Source: JBEKVE01 sp049514335
Lineage (GTDB): Bacteria; Actinomycetota; Acidimicrobiia; Acidimicrobiales; UBA8190
Reading direction: 5' to 3'
Assembly: GCA_049514335.1 (NCBI GenBank)
Contig: JBEKVE010000037.1
Coordinates: forward strand, 1-19,964
Length of the DNA stretch: 19,964 nucleotides
In this document: positions 9,834-17,475 of the stretch, piece by piece
Layout of the letters: each line of letters begins with the position of its first letter
Numbering within the stretch: position 1 is the first letter of the stretch
Notes under the pieces: generated by a model
Databases searched by the model: none
What the model was told of the DNA's origin: nothing
What the model saw: the letters and a program-made list of their open reading frames with translations, nothing else
Translations under genes and position numbers: made by a program

Positions 9834-9841
9834 CACGTTCC

Positions 9842-10510
9842 ATGGCCGAATTGACACTGGTGGCCGACGCCGGCCGCCCCACCGGCAGCAGCGCGGCGCG
9901 GCGCATGCGCCACGACGGGCGCATCCCCGGCGTTGTCTACGGCCCGGGGGTCGACCCCATCGCCCTGTCGGTGTCGGCCCGCGACCTGCGGGCCGTGCTC
10001 AGCACCGACGCCGGGCTCAACGCCGTGGTGACGCTGCGGGTCGACGGTCAGCGCTTTTTGACCATGGCCCGCGAGCTGCAGCGCCACCCGGTGCGCGGCA
10101 CTGTCACCCACGTCGACTTCCAGGTCGTCGACCCCAACCGCGAGGTATCGGCGGAAGTCTCCATCACCCTCACCGGGGAAGCCGTCGAGCTGCACCGGGC
10201 CGACGGCGTGCTCGAGCAGCAGATGTTCGCCCTCACCATCAAGGCCCGTCCCGCCGACATCCCCTCGTCGCTCGAGGTCGACATCAGCCACCTCGTCATC
10301 GGGTCGGCCGTGCGGGTGTCGGACATCGCCCTGCCCGCCGACGTCACCACCGACGTCGACCCCGAGGCCATCGTGGCCGCCGGCCAACCGCCGCGGGTCC
10401 AGGCGGTCGAGGGCGAGGCGGCCGAGGGCGAGGCGGCCGAGGGCGAGGCGGCCGGGGCCGAGAGCGGGTCCGCGGCCGAGGGGCGCGACGAGTCCAGCGC
10501 GGAGAGCTGA
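9842..10510 (+). CDS. rplY: 50S ribosomal protein L25 (general stress protein Ctc form)
   Basis: 222 residues, the long CTC-type L25 with two domains. L25 binds 5S rRNA in the large subunit. The N-terminal 5S-binding domain (about 1-95) has RRMRHDGRIPGVVYGPG, the usual lead into the second strand, and the HVDFQVVD stretch at its end. The C-terminal TL5/Ctc beta domain (about 98-185) includes VSITLTGEAV and SLEVDISHLVIGSAVRVSDI. It ends in an acidic low-complexity tail with three perfect EGEAA units and many Glu/Ser residues. The start is set by a GAGGAG ribosome site 8 nt upstream. pth follows directly, the standard actinobacterial pairing, probably on one transcript from the TATGCT promoter. 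Confidence 0.96.
   Translation: MAELTLVADAGRPTGSSAARRMRHDGRIPGVVYGPGVDPIALSVSARDLRAVLSTDAGLNAVVTLRVDGQRFLTMARELQRHPVRGTVTHVDFQVVDPNREVSAEVSITLTGEAVELHRADGVLEQQMFALTIKARPADIPSSLEVDISHLVIGSAVRVSDIALPADVTTDVDPEAIVAAGQPPRVQAVEGEAAEGEAAEGEAAGAESGSAAEGRDESSAES
10409..10453 (+). repeat. Three perfect 15-bp tandem repeats in the rplY tail
   Basis: GAGGGCGAGGCGGCC is repeated three times without mismatch (10409-10423, 10424-10438, 10439-10453) and encodes EGEAA x3 in frame. The copy number could vary between strains by slippage without breaking the frame. Confidence 0.9.
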
Positions 10511-10564
10511 GTCATCCGCCGACTGCTGCCCACCTCGGGCAGGGGGGCGGCCGCCGACCTGCTG

Positions 10565-11137
10565 GTGGTGGGGCTGGGCAACCCCGGCGCCGAGTTCAGC
10601 CGCACCCGCCACAACCTCGGAGCCGAGACCGTGGAGCTGCTGGCGTCGCGCCGGGGCGAGCGCCTGCGACCGGAGAAAGGCACCCGGGCGCTCGTGGCGT
10701 CGGTGCGCGTCGACGGGAAGCTGATGGCGCTGGCCGTCCCCCAGACCTACATGAACGAATCCGGTCTGGCCGTGGCGGCCCTCATCCGGCGGTACCGGGT
10801 CCCCGGTCTCGAACAGCTGGTGGTGGTGCACGACGAGCTCGACCTGCCCACGGGGCGCGTCAAGCTCAAGGTGGGCGGGGGGACGGCGGGCAACAACGGG
10901 CTCAAGTCGCTGCACGCCCATCTCCACGACCCCGGCTACGTGCGGGTGCGCATCGGCATCGGCAAGCCCCCCGGGCGCCAGCCCGGTGCGGACTACGTGC
11001 TGCACCGGCCCGCCCGGGCCGAGCGCGAGGCGCTGGACGTGGCCCTGGAGGTGGCGGCCGACGCCGTGGAGGTCATCGCCACCGAGGGGATCGACACCGC
11101 CATGCAGCGCTTCAACACCGACCCGGCCCCCTCGTAG
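10565..11137 (+). CDS. pth: Peptidyl-tRNA hydrolase
   Basis: 190 residues from GTG 10565. Cleaves peptidyl-tRNA released from stalled ribosomes. Motifs: VGLGNPGAEFSRTRHN (2-17) with catalytic His at 16, QTYMNESG (60-67) with the substrate-binding Asn at 64, and VVHDELDLPTGRVKLK (87-102) with Asp at 90. The motif usually written GGHNGLKS reads AGNNGLKSL (108-116), so the conserved His (E. coli His113) is Asn at 110. The start is uncertain. Homologues carry a few more residues before VGLGNPG, and in this frame codons for DLL precede the GTG but no ATG/GTG/TTG lies between it and the rplY stop. A CTG at 10559 would restore the usual N-terminus. It follows rplY with a gap of 54 nt or less. Confidence 0.93.
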   Translation: MVGLGNPGAEFSRTRHNLGAETVELLASRRGERLRPEKGTRALVASVRVDGKLMALAVPQTYMNESGLAVAALIRRYRVPGLEQLVVVHDELDLPTGRVKLKVGGGTAGNNGLKSLHAHLHDPGYVRVRIGIGKPPGRQPGADYVLHRPARAEREALDVALEVAADAVEVIATEGIDTAMQRFNTDPAPS

Positions 11138-11177
11138 GTGCCTTCGTCGAACGGCGGGACGACGGCCGACGCGTCGC

Positions 11178-11183
11178 TACCCT
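11178..11183 (+). promoter_or_regulatory. Putative -10 element (TACCCT) of mfd
   Basis: TACCCT ends 6 nt before the GTG at 11190, so transcription would begin at the start codon itself. No ribosome site is present in the gap, consistent with a leaderless mRNA. Confidence 0.45.
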
Positions 11184-11189
11184 GAGACG

Positions 11190-14100
11190 GTGAGCCTGCG
11201 CTCGCTGCCCCCGCTGCTGCTGGCTGAGCCCGCCGTGCCCGACGCCGCCGCCGTCGGGGCGGGCGTGCTCGCCGTGCCCGACGCCGCCGCCGCCTTCGTG
11301 CTGAGCGGGCTGCGCAGCCTGGGCGGGCGCCGGCCCATGCTGGTTGTCACCCCCACGGTCCGCGACGCCGAGCGCCTGGCCAACGACATGGGGGTCTTCG
11401 TCGGGCCCGACGCCGTGACGCTGTTCCCCGCCTGGGACACGCTGCCCTTCGAGCGGGTGAGCCCCGAGTCCTCCACCATGGGGGCGCGCCTGGAGGTCCT
11501 GTGGCGGATGCAGGACCCCGCCACCGCACCCGACGTCGTGGTGGCGCCGGTGCGCGCCCTGCTCCAGCGCCTGGGACCCTTCGAGGAGGCGGCCACGCCG
11601 GTGCGGGTGGCACCCGGGGACCGACTGGATCAGCACGACCTGGTGGAGCGCCTGGTGGCGCTCGGGTACCGGCGCGAGTACCAGGTCGAGCACCGCGGCG
11701 AGCTGGCGGTGCGGGGCGGGATCGTCGACGTCTATCCCTCCACCGCCGAGCTGCCCGTCCGCATCGACCTGTGGGGCGACGAGGTGGACCGCCTGACCGA
11801 GTTCGACCCAGGCGACCAGCGCTCGCTCGACGCCCTCGAGGAGGTCGAGGTGTTCGGGTGTCGCGAGGTGCTGCCCACCGCCGCGGTGCGTGCCCGGGCG
11901 GCGGCGCTGGTGGGGACCGAGCCCTGGGGGAGGGCGCAGTGGGAGCGCCTGGCCGAGGGCCAGCTCTTCGACGGCATGGAGTCGTGGCTGCCGTGGCTGG
12001 TGGACGACGAGCGGGTGCTGGCCGACCTGGTCGGGCCGGGTGGCCTCGTGGTCCTCGTCGATCCCCGCCGCGTGCGGGACCGCGCCGCCGAGCTCAATGA
12101 CGAAGAGGCGGCGCTGGCCGGGGCGCTCGCCGTGACCTGGGACGTGGTGCGGCGCGACGACGCCGGGACCGATGAGGCGCCGTCGGACCGGTTCCCCCGG
12201 CTGCACGTGCGCTACGACCGGCTCCTCGAGCGCTGTGGGGCCCCCGTGCTGTCGATCGTGCACGTCGCCGATTCCCCCGGGACCCCGGCGGTGACGGCGC
12301 AGGGGTTCGAGCCCGTCCACGGCGACCGGGCGCTCTTGGCGGCCCGGCTGTCGCAGCTGGTGGGGGCCGGCTACTGCGTGACGGTGTGCGCCGAGAGCGC
12401 GGGCTCCGCCGCCCGCCTGGCCTCGGTGCTGACCGAGGAGGGTATGGCCGTCCACGTCGTCGACGTGGCCTCCCCCGACCTGGCCCGGCCCGGCATCCGG
12501 GTGGTGGTGGCCCCGCTCGAGCGCGGCTTCGTGGTCCCCGCCGCCAAGGTGGCCGTGCTGGCCGAGGCGGACATGACCGGCCGGCGCCGGGCGCACCGCC
12601 CGGCGCGCGCCCGGGCCCGCCCCACAGACGGCTTCTTCGACGATCTCGCCCCCGGCGACTACGTGGTGCACCGCCAGCACGGCGTGGCCCGCTACGCCGG
12701 CATGGTGACGCGCACCGTCAACGGCGCGTCGCGCGATTACCTGCTGCTCGAGTACCGAGGCGCCGACAAGCTCTACCTGCCCTCGGACCAGATCGAGGCG
12801 CTCACGCCCTACAGCGGCGGCGAGTCGCCGACGCTCAACCGCCTGGGCGGCTCGGAATGGCAGCGGACGCGGGCCAAGGCGCGCGCCGCGGTGCACGACA
12901 TCGCCGTCGAGCTGGTGGAGCTGTATCGGCAGCGGCTGCACATGAAGGGACATGCCTTCGGCCCCGACACCCCGTGGCAGCGCGAGCTCGAAGGGTCCTT
13001 CTCCTTCACCGAGACCCTCGACCAGCTGCGCGCCGTGGAGGAGACCAAGCACGACATGGAGGCGGACATCCCCATGGACCGCCTGGTGTGCGGGGACGTG
13101 GGGTTCGGCAAGACCGAGGTGGCGGTGCGGGCCGTGTTCAAGGCGGTCCAGGACGGCAAGCAGGCGGCCGTGCTCGTCCCCACCACGCTGCTCGCCCAGC
13201 AGCACGCCCAGACCTTCGGCGAGCGCTACGGCGGGTTCCCGGTGCGGGTGGAGATGCTGTCGCGCTTTCTCACCCCCGCCCAGGCTCGCGACGTGGTGGC
13301 GGGACTGGCGTCGGGCCGCGTCGACGTGGTGATCGGCACGCATCGCATGCTGGCCGGGGACGTCACCTTCAAGGACCTCGGCCTGCTGGTGGTGGACGAG
13401 GAGCAGCGCTTCGGCGTCAGCCACAAGGAGGCCATCAAGCACATGGCGAGTGGCGTCGACGTGCTCACGCTCACCGCCAACCCCATCCCCCGGACCCTCG
13501 AGATGGCGCTCACCGGCATCCGCGACCTGTCGCTCATCAACACCCCACCGGCGGCGCGCCGGCCCATCCTCACCTACGTGGGCGAGTTCGAGGAGGCGGC
13601 GGTGGTGGAGGCGTTGCGCCGCGAGCTGCTGCGCGAGGGGCAGGCGTTCTTCGTGCACAACTGGGTGCACAACATCGACGCGGTGGCGGCCCGACTGCGC
13701 GAGCTCGTCCCCGAGGCACGCGTGGCCGTGGCCCACGGGCAGATGGACGAGGGCACCCTCGAGCAGGTCGTGCTCGACTTCTGGGAGAAGCGCTACGACG
13801 TGCTCGTGTGCACCACCATCATCGAGTCCGGCATCGACATCCCCGCCGTCAACACGCTCGTGGTCGATCGAGCCGACCGCCTGGGACTGGGCCAGCTGCA
13901 CCAGCTGCGGGGGCGCGTGGGCAGGGCTGGCCAGCGCGCCTACGCGTACCTGCTGCACCCGGCGGACAAGGTCCTGAGCGAAGCGGCCTACGAGCGGCTG
14001 CGCACCATCGGCGAGCAGACCGAGCTCGGGGCCGGTTTCAAGATCGCCATGCGGGACCTCGAGATCCGGGGGGCGGGGAATCTCCTCGGCCGTGACCAGT

Positions 14101-14693
14101 CGGGACACATCGCCGCCGTCGGGTACGACCTCTACGTCCAGCTCGTGGCGGAAGCCGTGGCCGAGCTCAAGGGTGAGCCCCTGCGCCGGCCGGTGGAGGT
14201 GACCATCGACGTCCCCTCCGACGCGCATCTGCCCGCCGACTACGTGGCGCGCGAGGACGTGCGACTCGAGGCCTACCGACGCCTGGCCGCGGTGAGCACC
14301 GACGCCGAGGTGGACGACATCCGGGCGGAATGGACCGACCGCTTCGGGCCACCCCCGCCTCCCGCCGAGGGGCTCCTGGCCGTCGGGCGCCTGCGGGCTC
14401 TGTGCCTGCGCACCGGGGTGCGCGAGGTGTCGGCCGCCCCGGCGCGACCGGGGCAGGGTCGCGGGGGACCGGGCCGGCGGGGTCTCGTGGCCAGGGTGGC
14501 GCCTCTCGAGCTGCCCGCCTCGGCCCGGGTGCGGCTGCGCCGGTTGCGGCCCGACGCCGTGGTGAAGGACGAAGGCCACCAGCTCACGGTGCCCCTGGGT
14601 CCCGACGAGCGCCCGGTGGAAGCCCTCACGGCTCTGCTCGAAGAGCTCGTCCCCACCCCCGTCGTCGCCGCCGAGGCGCGGTCCTCGGGCTGA
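11190..14693 (+). CDS. mfd: Transcription-repair coupling factor Mfd
   Basis: 1167 residues, normal for Mfd. It removes RNA polymerase stalled at DNA lesions and recruits UvrA. The UvrB-like N-terminal modules include LFPAWDTLPFERVSPESSTM and GYRREYQVEHRGELAVRGGI followed by VDVYP. The RNA polymerase interaction domain follows (FFDDLAPGDYVVHRQHGVAR and DYLLLEYRGADKLYLPSDQI). The RecG-like translocase has Walker A GDVGFGKTEVA with Lys641, the DEEQ box at 736-739 and the C-terminal helicase half with THIIESGIDIP-like TTIIESGIDIPAVNT and QLHQLRGRVGRAGQRAYAYL. Motif III, normally TATPIPRTL, reads TANPIPRTL with Asn764. The C-terminal TRD domain carries a Gly/Arg/Pro-rich insertion. The GTG start is chosen for its position just after TACCCT and its family-like N-terminus; the longer in-frame extension overlaps pth. 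Confidence 0.97.
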   Translation: MSLRSLPPLLLAEPAVPDAAAVGAGVLAVPDAAAAFVLSGLRSLGGRRPMLVVTPTVRDAERLANDMGVFVGPDAVTLFPAWDTLPFERVSPESSTMGARLEVLWRMQDPATAPDVVVAPVRALLQRLGPFEEAATPVRVAPGDRLDQHDLVERLVALGYRREYQVEHRGELAVRGGIVDVYPSTAELPVRIDLWGDEVDRLTEFDPGDQRSLDALEEVEVFGCREVLPTAAVRARAAALVGTEPWGRAQWERLAEGQLFDGMESWLPWLVDDERVLADLVGPGGLVVLVDPRRVRDRAAELNDEEAALAGALAVTWDVVRRDDAGTDEAPSDRFPRLHVRYDRLLERCGAPVLSIVHVADSPGTPAVTAQGFEPVHGDRALLAARLSQLVGAGYCVTVCAESAGSAARLASVLTEEGMAVHVVDVASPDLARPGIRVVVAPLERGFVVPAAKVAVLAEADMTGRRRAHRPARARARPTDGFFDDLAPGDYVVHRQHGVARYAGMVTRTVNGASRDYLLLEYRGADKLYLPSDQIEALTPYSGGESPTLNRLGGSEWQRTRAKARAAVHDIAVELVELYRQRLHMKGHAFGPDTPWQRELEGSFSFTETLDQLRAVEETKHDMEADIPMDRLVCGDVGFGKTEVAVRAVFKAVQDGKQAAVLVPTTLLAQQHAQTFGERYGGFPVRVEMLSRFLTPAQARDVVAGLASGRVDVVIGTHRMLAGDVTFKDLGLLVVDEEQRFGVSHKEAIKHMASGVDVLTLTANPIPRTLEMALTGIRDLSLINTPPAARRPILTYVGEFEEAAVVEALRRELLREGQAFFVHNWVHNIDAVAARLRELVPEARVAVAHGQMDEGTLEQVVLDFWEKRYDVLVCTTIIESGIDIPAVNTLVVDRADRLGLGQLHQLRGRVGRAGQRAYAYLLHPADKVLSEAAYERLRTIGEQTELGAGFKIAMRDLEIRGAGNLLGRDQSGHIAAVGYDLYVQLVAEAVAELKGEPLRRPVEVTIDVPSDAHLPADYVAREDVRLEAYRRLAAVSTDAEVDDIRAEWTDRFGPPPPPAEGLLAVGRLRALCLRTGVREVSAAPARPGQGRGGPGRRGLVARVAPLELPASARVRLRRLRPDAVVKDEGHQLTVPLGPDERPVEALTALLEELVPTPVVAAEARSSG

Positions 14694-14752
14694 GTGCCAC
14701 GGCGCCGGGCCCGGTCACCGCCGCCCGAATCGTGGTGCCGGCGGCGCGCCGA

Positions 14753-14758
14753 TAGAGT
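14753..14758 (+). promoter_or_regulatory. Putative -10 element (TAGAGT) of the SurA-like gene
   Basis: TAGAGT ends 9 nt before GTG 14768, with only a pyrimidine-rich stretch between. This predicts a leaderless or 1-3 nt leader transcript starting a new unit after mfd. Confidence 0.5.
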
Positions 14759-14767
14759 CCTCCTCTC

Positions 14768-15895
14768 GTGAAGCGACTCGCCCTGCTGGTGGTCGTGGGC
14801 GCGCTGAGCCTGGCCGCCTCGGCCTGCGACCTCTCCCCCCCGGCCGTGAGCGCCGACGGCGTGACCGTGAGCCGCGCCCAGCTCGACGCCCAGCTGTCCA
14901 CGGTGGCCGACGACTCCGTGGCGCAGTGCGCATTGTCGGTCCTGGCCAGTGAGAGCGGGTCGTCGGTTCCCGCCGTGGCCGGGAGCGGCGACGACACCGT
15001 CACGACCCAGTTCGCCGCCTTCACGCTGACCGGTCTCGTGCGCCAGGTGGTGGAGGAGCACGGGCTGGCCGAGGACCACGCCACCGTGAGCGCGGCCGAC
15101 GTCGCCGCCGCCCGCAGCGACTTCGAGTCCCAGCTCACCGCGGCGGCGGCGCAGACCACGCCCCCGTGCGGTCTCACCGGCAGCGCTCTCGTGGAGCGCC
15201 TGCCCAAGGCGTTCCTCGACGCCCAGGCGCGACTCCTGGCCGACGACGAGCGGCTGGAGGAGGTCGCCGCCCACATCGACGTGACCCCCGCCGCCCTGCG
15301 CACGTACTACGACACGCACCAGCTGGACGTGACCGAGGAGTGCGTCAACCTCATCGTGGCCACCAGCCAGGCCGCGGCCCAGACCATCCACGACCAGATC
15401 GCCGCGGGCGAGAGCTTCGCCACCGCCGACCAGGGAGCGGGCGTCGACCCCAACGGGCCCACGGGCGGCCAGGAGCCGTGCGTGTTCCCCTCCACCATCG
15501 CCAGCCAGCTGGGCGAGGGGGTGGCCGCCACCCTCGCCGTGCTCCCCCTGGGCGGGGTCGCCCCTCCCCAGGCGGTGCCGGTCAGCGACCCCCAGACGGG
15601 GCAGAGCTCCACGCTGTGGATCGTGGTGGGGATGCGCCAGCGCCAGGTGGCGCCGTTCGCCACGGTGGAGGGCGGCATCCGCCTCCAGTTGCTCCAGCAG
15701 GGCCAGACGGCGCTGACGACGGTGCTGACAAGGCTGTCGCGCCAGATCCACGTGCACCTCGACCCCCGCTACGGCACCTGGAGCGTCCGCACCGGCGTGG
15801 TGCCTCCCCCCGCACCTCCTGCGGCCTTCGTGCTCAACCCCGCCGCCGGCCAGTCCGCCTCGGGCTCGTCCTCCCTGGTCGTGCCGGGCAGCTGA
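14768..15895 (+). CDS. SurA-like lipoprotein (putative extracytoplasmic chaperone/foldase)
   Basis: 375 residues. It begins with a lipoprotein signal peptide: MKR, a hydrophobic core, then LAASAC with the lipid-accepting Cys at 20, so it should be anchored outside the cytoplasmic membrane. The next region (about 28-180) is helical with ADGVTVSRAQLDAQL, the start seen in SurA/PrsA N-terminal domains. About 185-320 is the place of a parvulin-type prolyl isomerase domain, but the match is weak and key residues cannot be confirmed by eye. The end has DPRYGTW (332-338) and a Pro/Ser-rich tail. Apart from the lipobox Cys there are four cysteines (54, 134, 192, 238) that could form disulfides. In Streptomyces-type genomes a SurA-domain protein often lies next to mfd and mazG, which supports the call. 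Isomerase activity is unproven. Confidence 0.8.
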   Translation: MKRLALLVVVGALSLAASACDLSPPAVSADGVTVSRAQLDAQLSTVADDSVAQCALSVLASESGSSVPAVAGSGDDTVTTQFAAFTLTGLVRQVVEEHGLAEDHATVSAADVAAARSDFESQLTAAAAQTTPPCGLTGSALVERLPKAFLDAQARLLADDERLEEVAAHIDVTPAALRTYYDTHQLDVTEECVNLIVATSQAAAQTIHDQIAAGESFATADQGAGVDPNGPTGGQEPCVFPSTIASQLGEGVAATLAVLPLGGVAPPQAVPVSDPQTGQSSTLWIVVGMRQRQVAPFATVEGGIRLQLLQQGQTALTTVLTRLSRQIHVHLDPRYGTWSVRTGVVPPPAPPAAFVLNPAAGQSASGSSSLVVPGS

Positions 15896-15920
15896 CGGCG
15901 GCCGTGCGCCTTACCCGGTG

Positions 15921-17396
15921 ATGCCCACGGGCCGTCCCCGCGTGGTCGTGGCCGGCATGGGTCCGGCGGGGCCCGACATGGTGCCCGCCCACACGCTCGA
16001 CGCCGTGCGCCGGGCGGCCCGGTGCCTGTTGCGCACGGCGCGGCATCCCTCCGCCGCGTTCGTGGCCGGCGCGGCCCCCGGTCCGGTGACGTTCCTCGAC
16101 CACCTCTACGAGCAAGGTGGGACCTTCGGCGACGTGTACACCGCCATCGTCGAGGCCGTCGTGGCCGCCGCGGCAGAGCGGGCCGGAGGTGGCGACCCCT
16201 TCGTGGCCTACGTCGTTCCCGGGTCGCCCCTCGTGGCGGAGCGCACCGTGGCCCTGCTGCGCGCCGACGAGCGGGTGACGGTGGAGGTCCTGTCCGCACC
16301 GTCGTTCCTCGATCTGGTGTGGGCCCGCCTGGGCGTCGATCCTGTCGACGCCGGGGTCCGCCTCGTCGACGCCGGCGACTTCGCCACCCAGGCGGCGGGT
16401 GAGCGCGGCCCGCTGCTCGTGGCCCAGTGCCACCGACGGGCGCTTTTGTCGGAGATCAAGCTGGCCGTCGACGACGTGGCCGGTGACGACGTGGCCGGTG
16501 ACGGCGGTGCCCGCCGGGCCGTGCTGCTGCACCACCTGGGCCTGGACGACGAAGCGGTGCTCGACGTGGCGTGGGAGGACCTTGACCGCAGCCTCGAACC
16601 CGACCACCTCACATCGCTGTGGATACCGCACCTGGCCGCGCCGGTGGGGTCCGAGCTCGTCGGCATAGAGGAGCTCGTGCGCACCCTGCGGGCACAGTGC
16701 CCCTGGGACCGCCAGCAGACCCACGGCTCGCTGTCCCGGCACCTCCTCGAGGAGGCCTACGAGGCGCTCGACGCCATCGAGGCGGTGGTCCGGGCCGAGC
16801 CCGACGTGCCCCCCGACGTCGTGGCCCACCTCGAGGAGGAGCTGGGGGACCTGCTGTTCCAGGTCTACTTCCACGCCCGCCTGGCCTCCGAGGAGGGATG
16901 GTTCACGCTGGCCGACGTGGCCCGCACGCTGCACGACAAGCTGGTGCGGCGCCACCCCCACGTCTTCGGCGACGCCACCGCCCACACGCCCGAGGACGTC
17001 GCCGCCCGGTGGGAGGTCCTGAAGAGAGACGAGAAGGGCCGAGCGAGCGTCACCGACGGCATCCCCTCCGCTCTCCCCGCCCTCGCCCTGGCGTCGAAGC
17101 TGCAGCGCAAGGCCCAGTCACTCGGCATGGGAACGGGGACCGCCGACGAGCGCCGTCGCCAGGTGGCGGCCGGCCTCGCCGCTCTGGCGGGCGCCGGCGG
17201 CGATGCCGGCCCCGACTCGTCGGGCGAGACCCTCGAAGCCGAACCGGCCACGGAGGCAGCGGTGGGGGAGCTGTTGTTCGCCCTGGCCGACCTGGCGAGA
17301 CGCCTGGGGGTGGACCCCGAGTCGGCGTTGCGCAGCCGGGCCGGCGCCTTCCGTCGGGACCTGCAGGCGGCCGAGGGGCGTCCCACCGCTCCCTGA
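15921..17396 (+). CDS. mazG: Tetrapyrrole methylase-like domain fused to MazG nucleotide pyrophosphohydrolase
   Basis: 491 residues. The N-terminal part (about 6-230) resembles the tetrapyrrole (corrin/porphyrin) methylase fold, with VVVAGMGPAGPD as the first loop and YVVPGSPLVAERTVALL, which is very like the YabN type. The C-terminal MazG domain (from about 248) has LRAQCPWDRQQTHGSLSRHL, the metal-binding LLEEAYEALDAI and EEELGDLLFQVYFHARLA, then KLVRRHPHVFGD. MazG hydrolyses NTPs to NMP and pyrophosphate, removing aberrant nucleotides; the methylase-like half has no settled function. A second, degenerate MazG repeat ends the protein (VGELLFALADLARRLGVDPE). A GTG directly precedes the ATG (15918) and could be used instead. 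It lies 25 nt after the SurA-like gene and is probably co-transcribed with it. Confidence 0.93.
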   Translation: MPTGRPRVVVAGMGPAGPDMVPAHTLDAVRRAARCLLRTARHPSAAFVAGAAPGPVTFLDHLYEQGGTFGDVYTAIVEAVVAAAAERAGGGDPFVAYVVPGSPLVAERTVALLRADERVTVEVLSAPSFLDLVWARLGVDPVDAGVRLVDAGDFATQAAGERGPLLVAQCHRRALLSEIKLAVDDVAGDDVAGDGGARRAVLLHHLGLDDEAVLDVAWEDLDRSLEPDHLTSLWIPHLAAPVGSELVGIEELVRTLRAQCPWDRQQTHGSLSRHLLEEAYEALDAIEAVVRAEPDVPPDVVAHLEEELGDLLFQVYFHARLASEEGWFTLADVARTLHDKLVRRHPHVFGDATAHTPEDVAARWEVLKRDEKGRASVTDGIPSALPALALASKLQRKAQSLGMGTGTADERRRQVAAGLAALAGAGGDAGPDSSGETLEAEPATEAAVGELLFALADLARRLGVDPESALRSRAGAFRRDLQAAEGRPTAP

Positions 17397-17437
17397 GGCC
17401 GCACCCGTCGTTCCGCCAGCCGTCAGCGGTCAGCGAG

Positions 17438-17443
17438 TAACTT
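17438..17443 (+). promoter_or_regulatory. Putative -10 element (TAACTT) of eno
   Basis: TAACTT lies 32 nt before ATG 17476 in the 79-bp mazG-eno gap, which is less GC-rich than its surroundings. An AGGGG ribosome-like site (about 17460-17464) lies between it and the start. It would drive eno and the overlapping genes after it. Confidence 0.45.
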
Positions 17444-17475
17444 CATCAACACCTACCACAGGGGCATCATTCGTC

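Noticed and set aside
11112..14579. Very long open frame on the minus strand opposite mfd (over 1100 codons)
   Set aside because: Composition is rich in His, Arg, Gly and Ala with no recognisable domain. It is the expected antisense shadow of a GC-rich gene; mfd on the plus strand has all family motifs.
16485..16502. Short direct repeat encoding DVAGD twice in mazG
   Set aside because: Only two copies inside a coding linker; too little to call a repeat feature.
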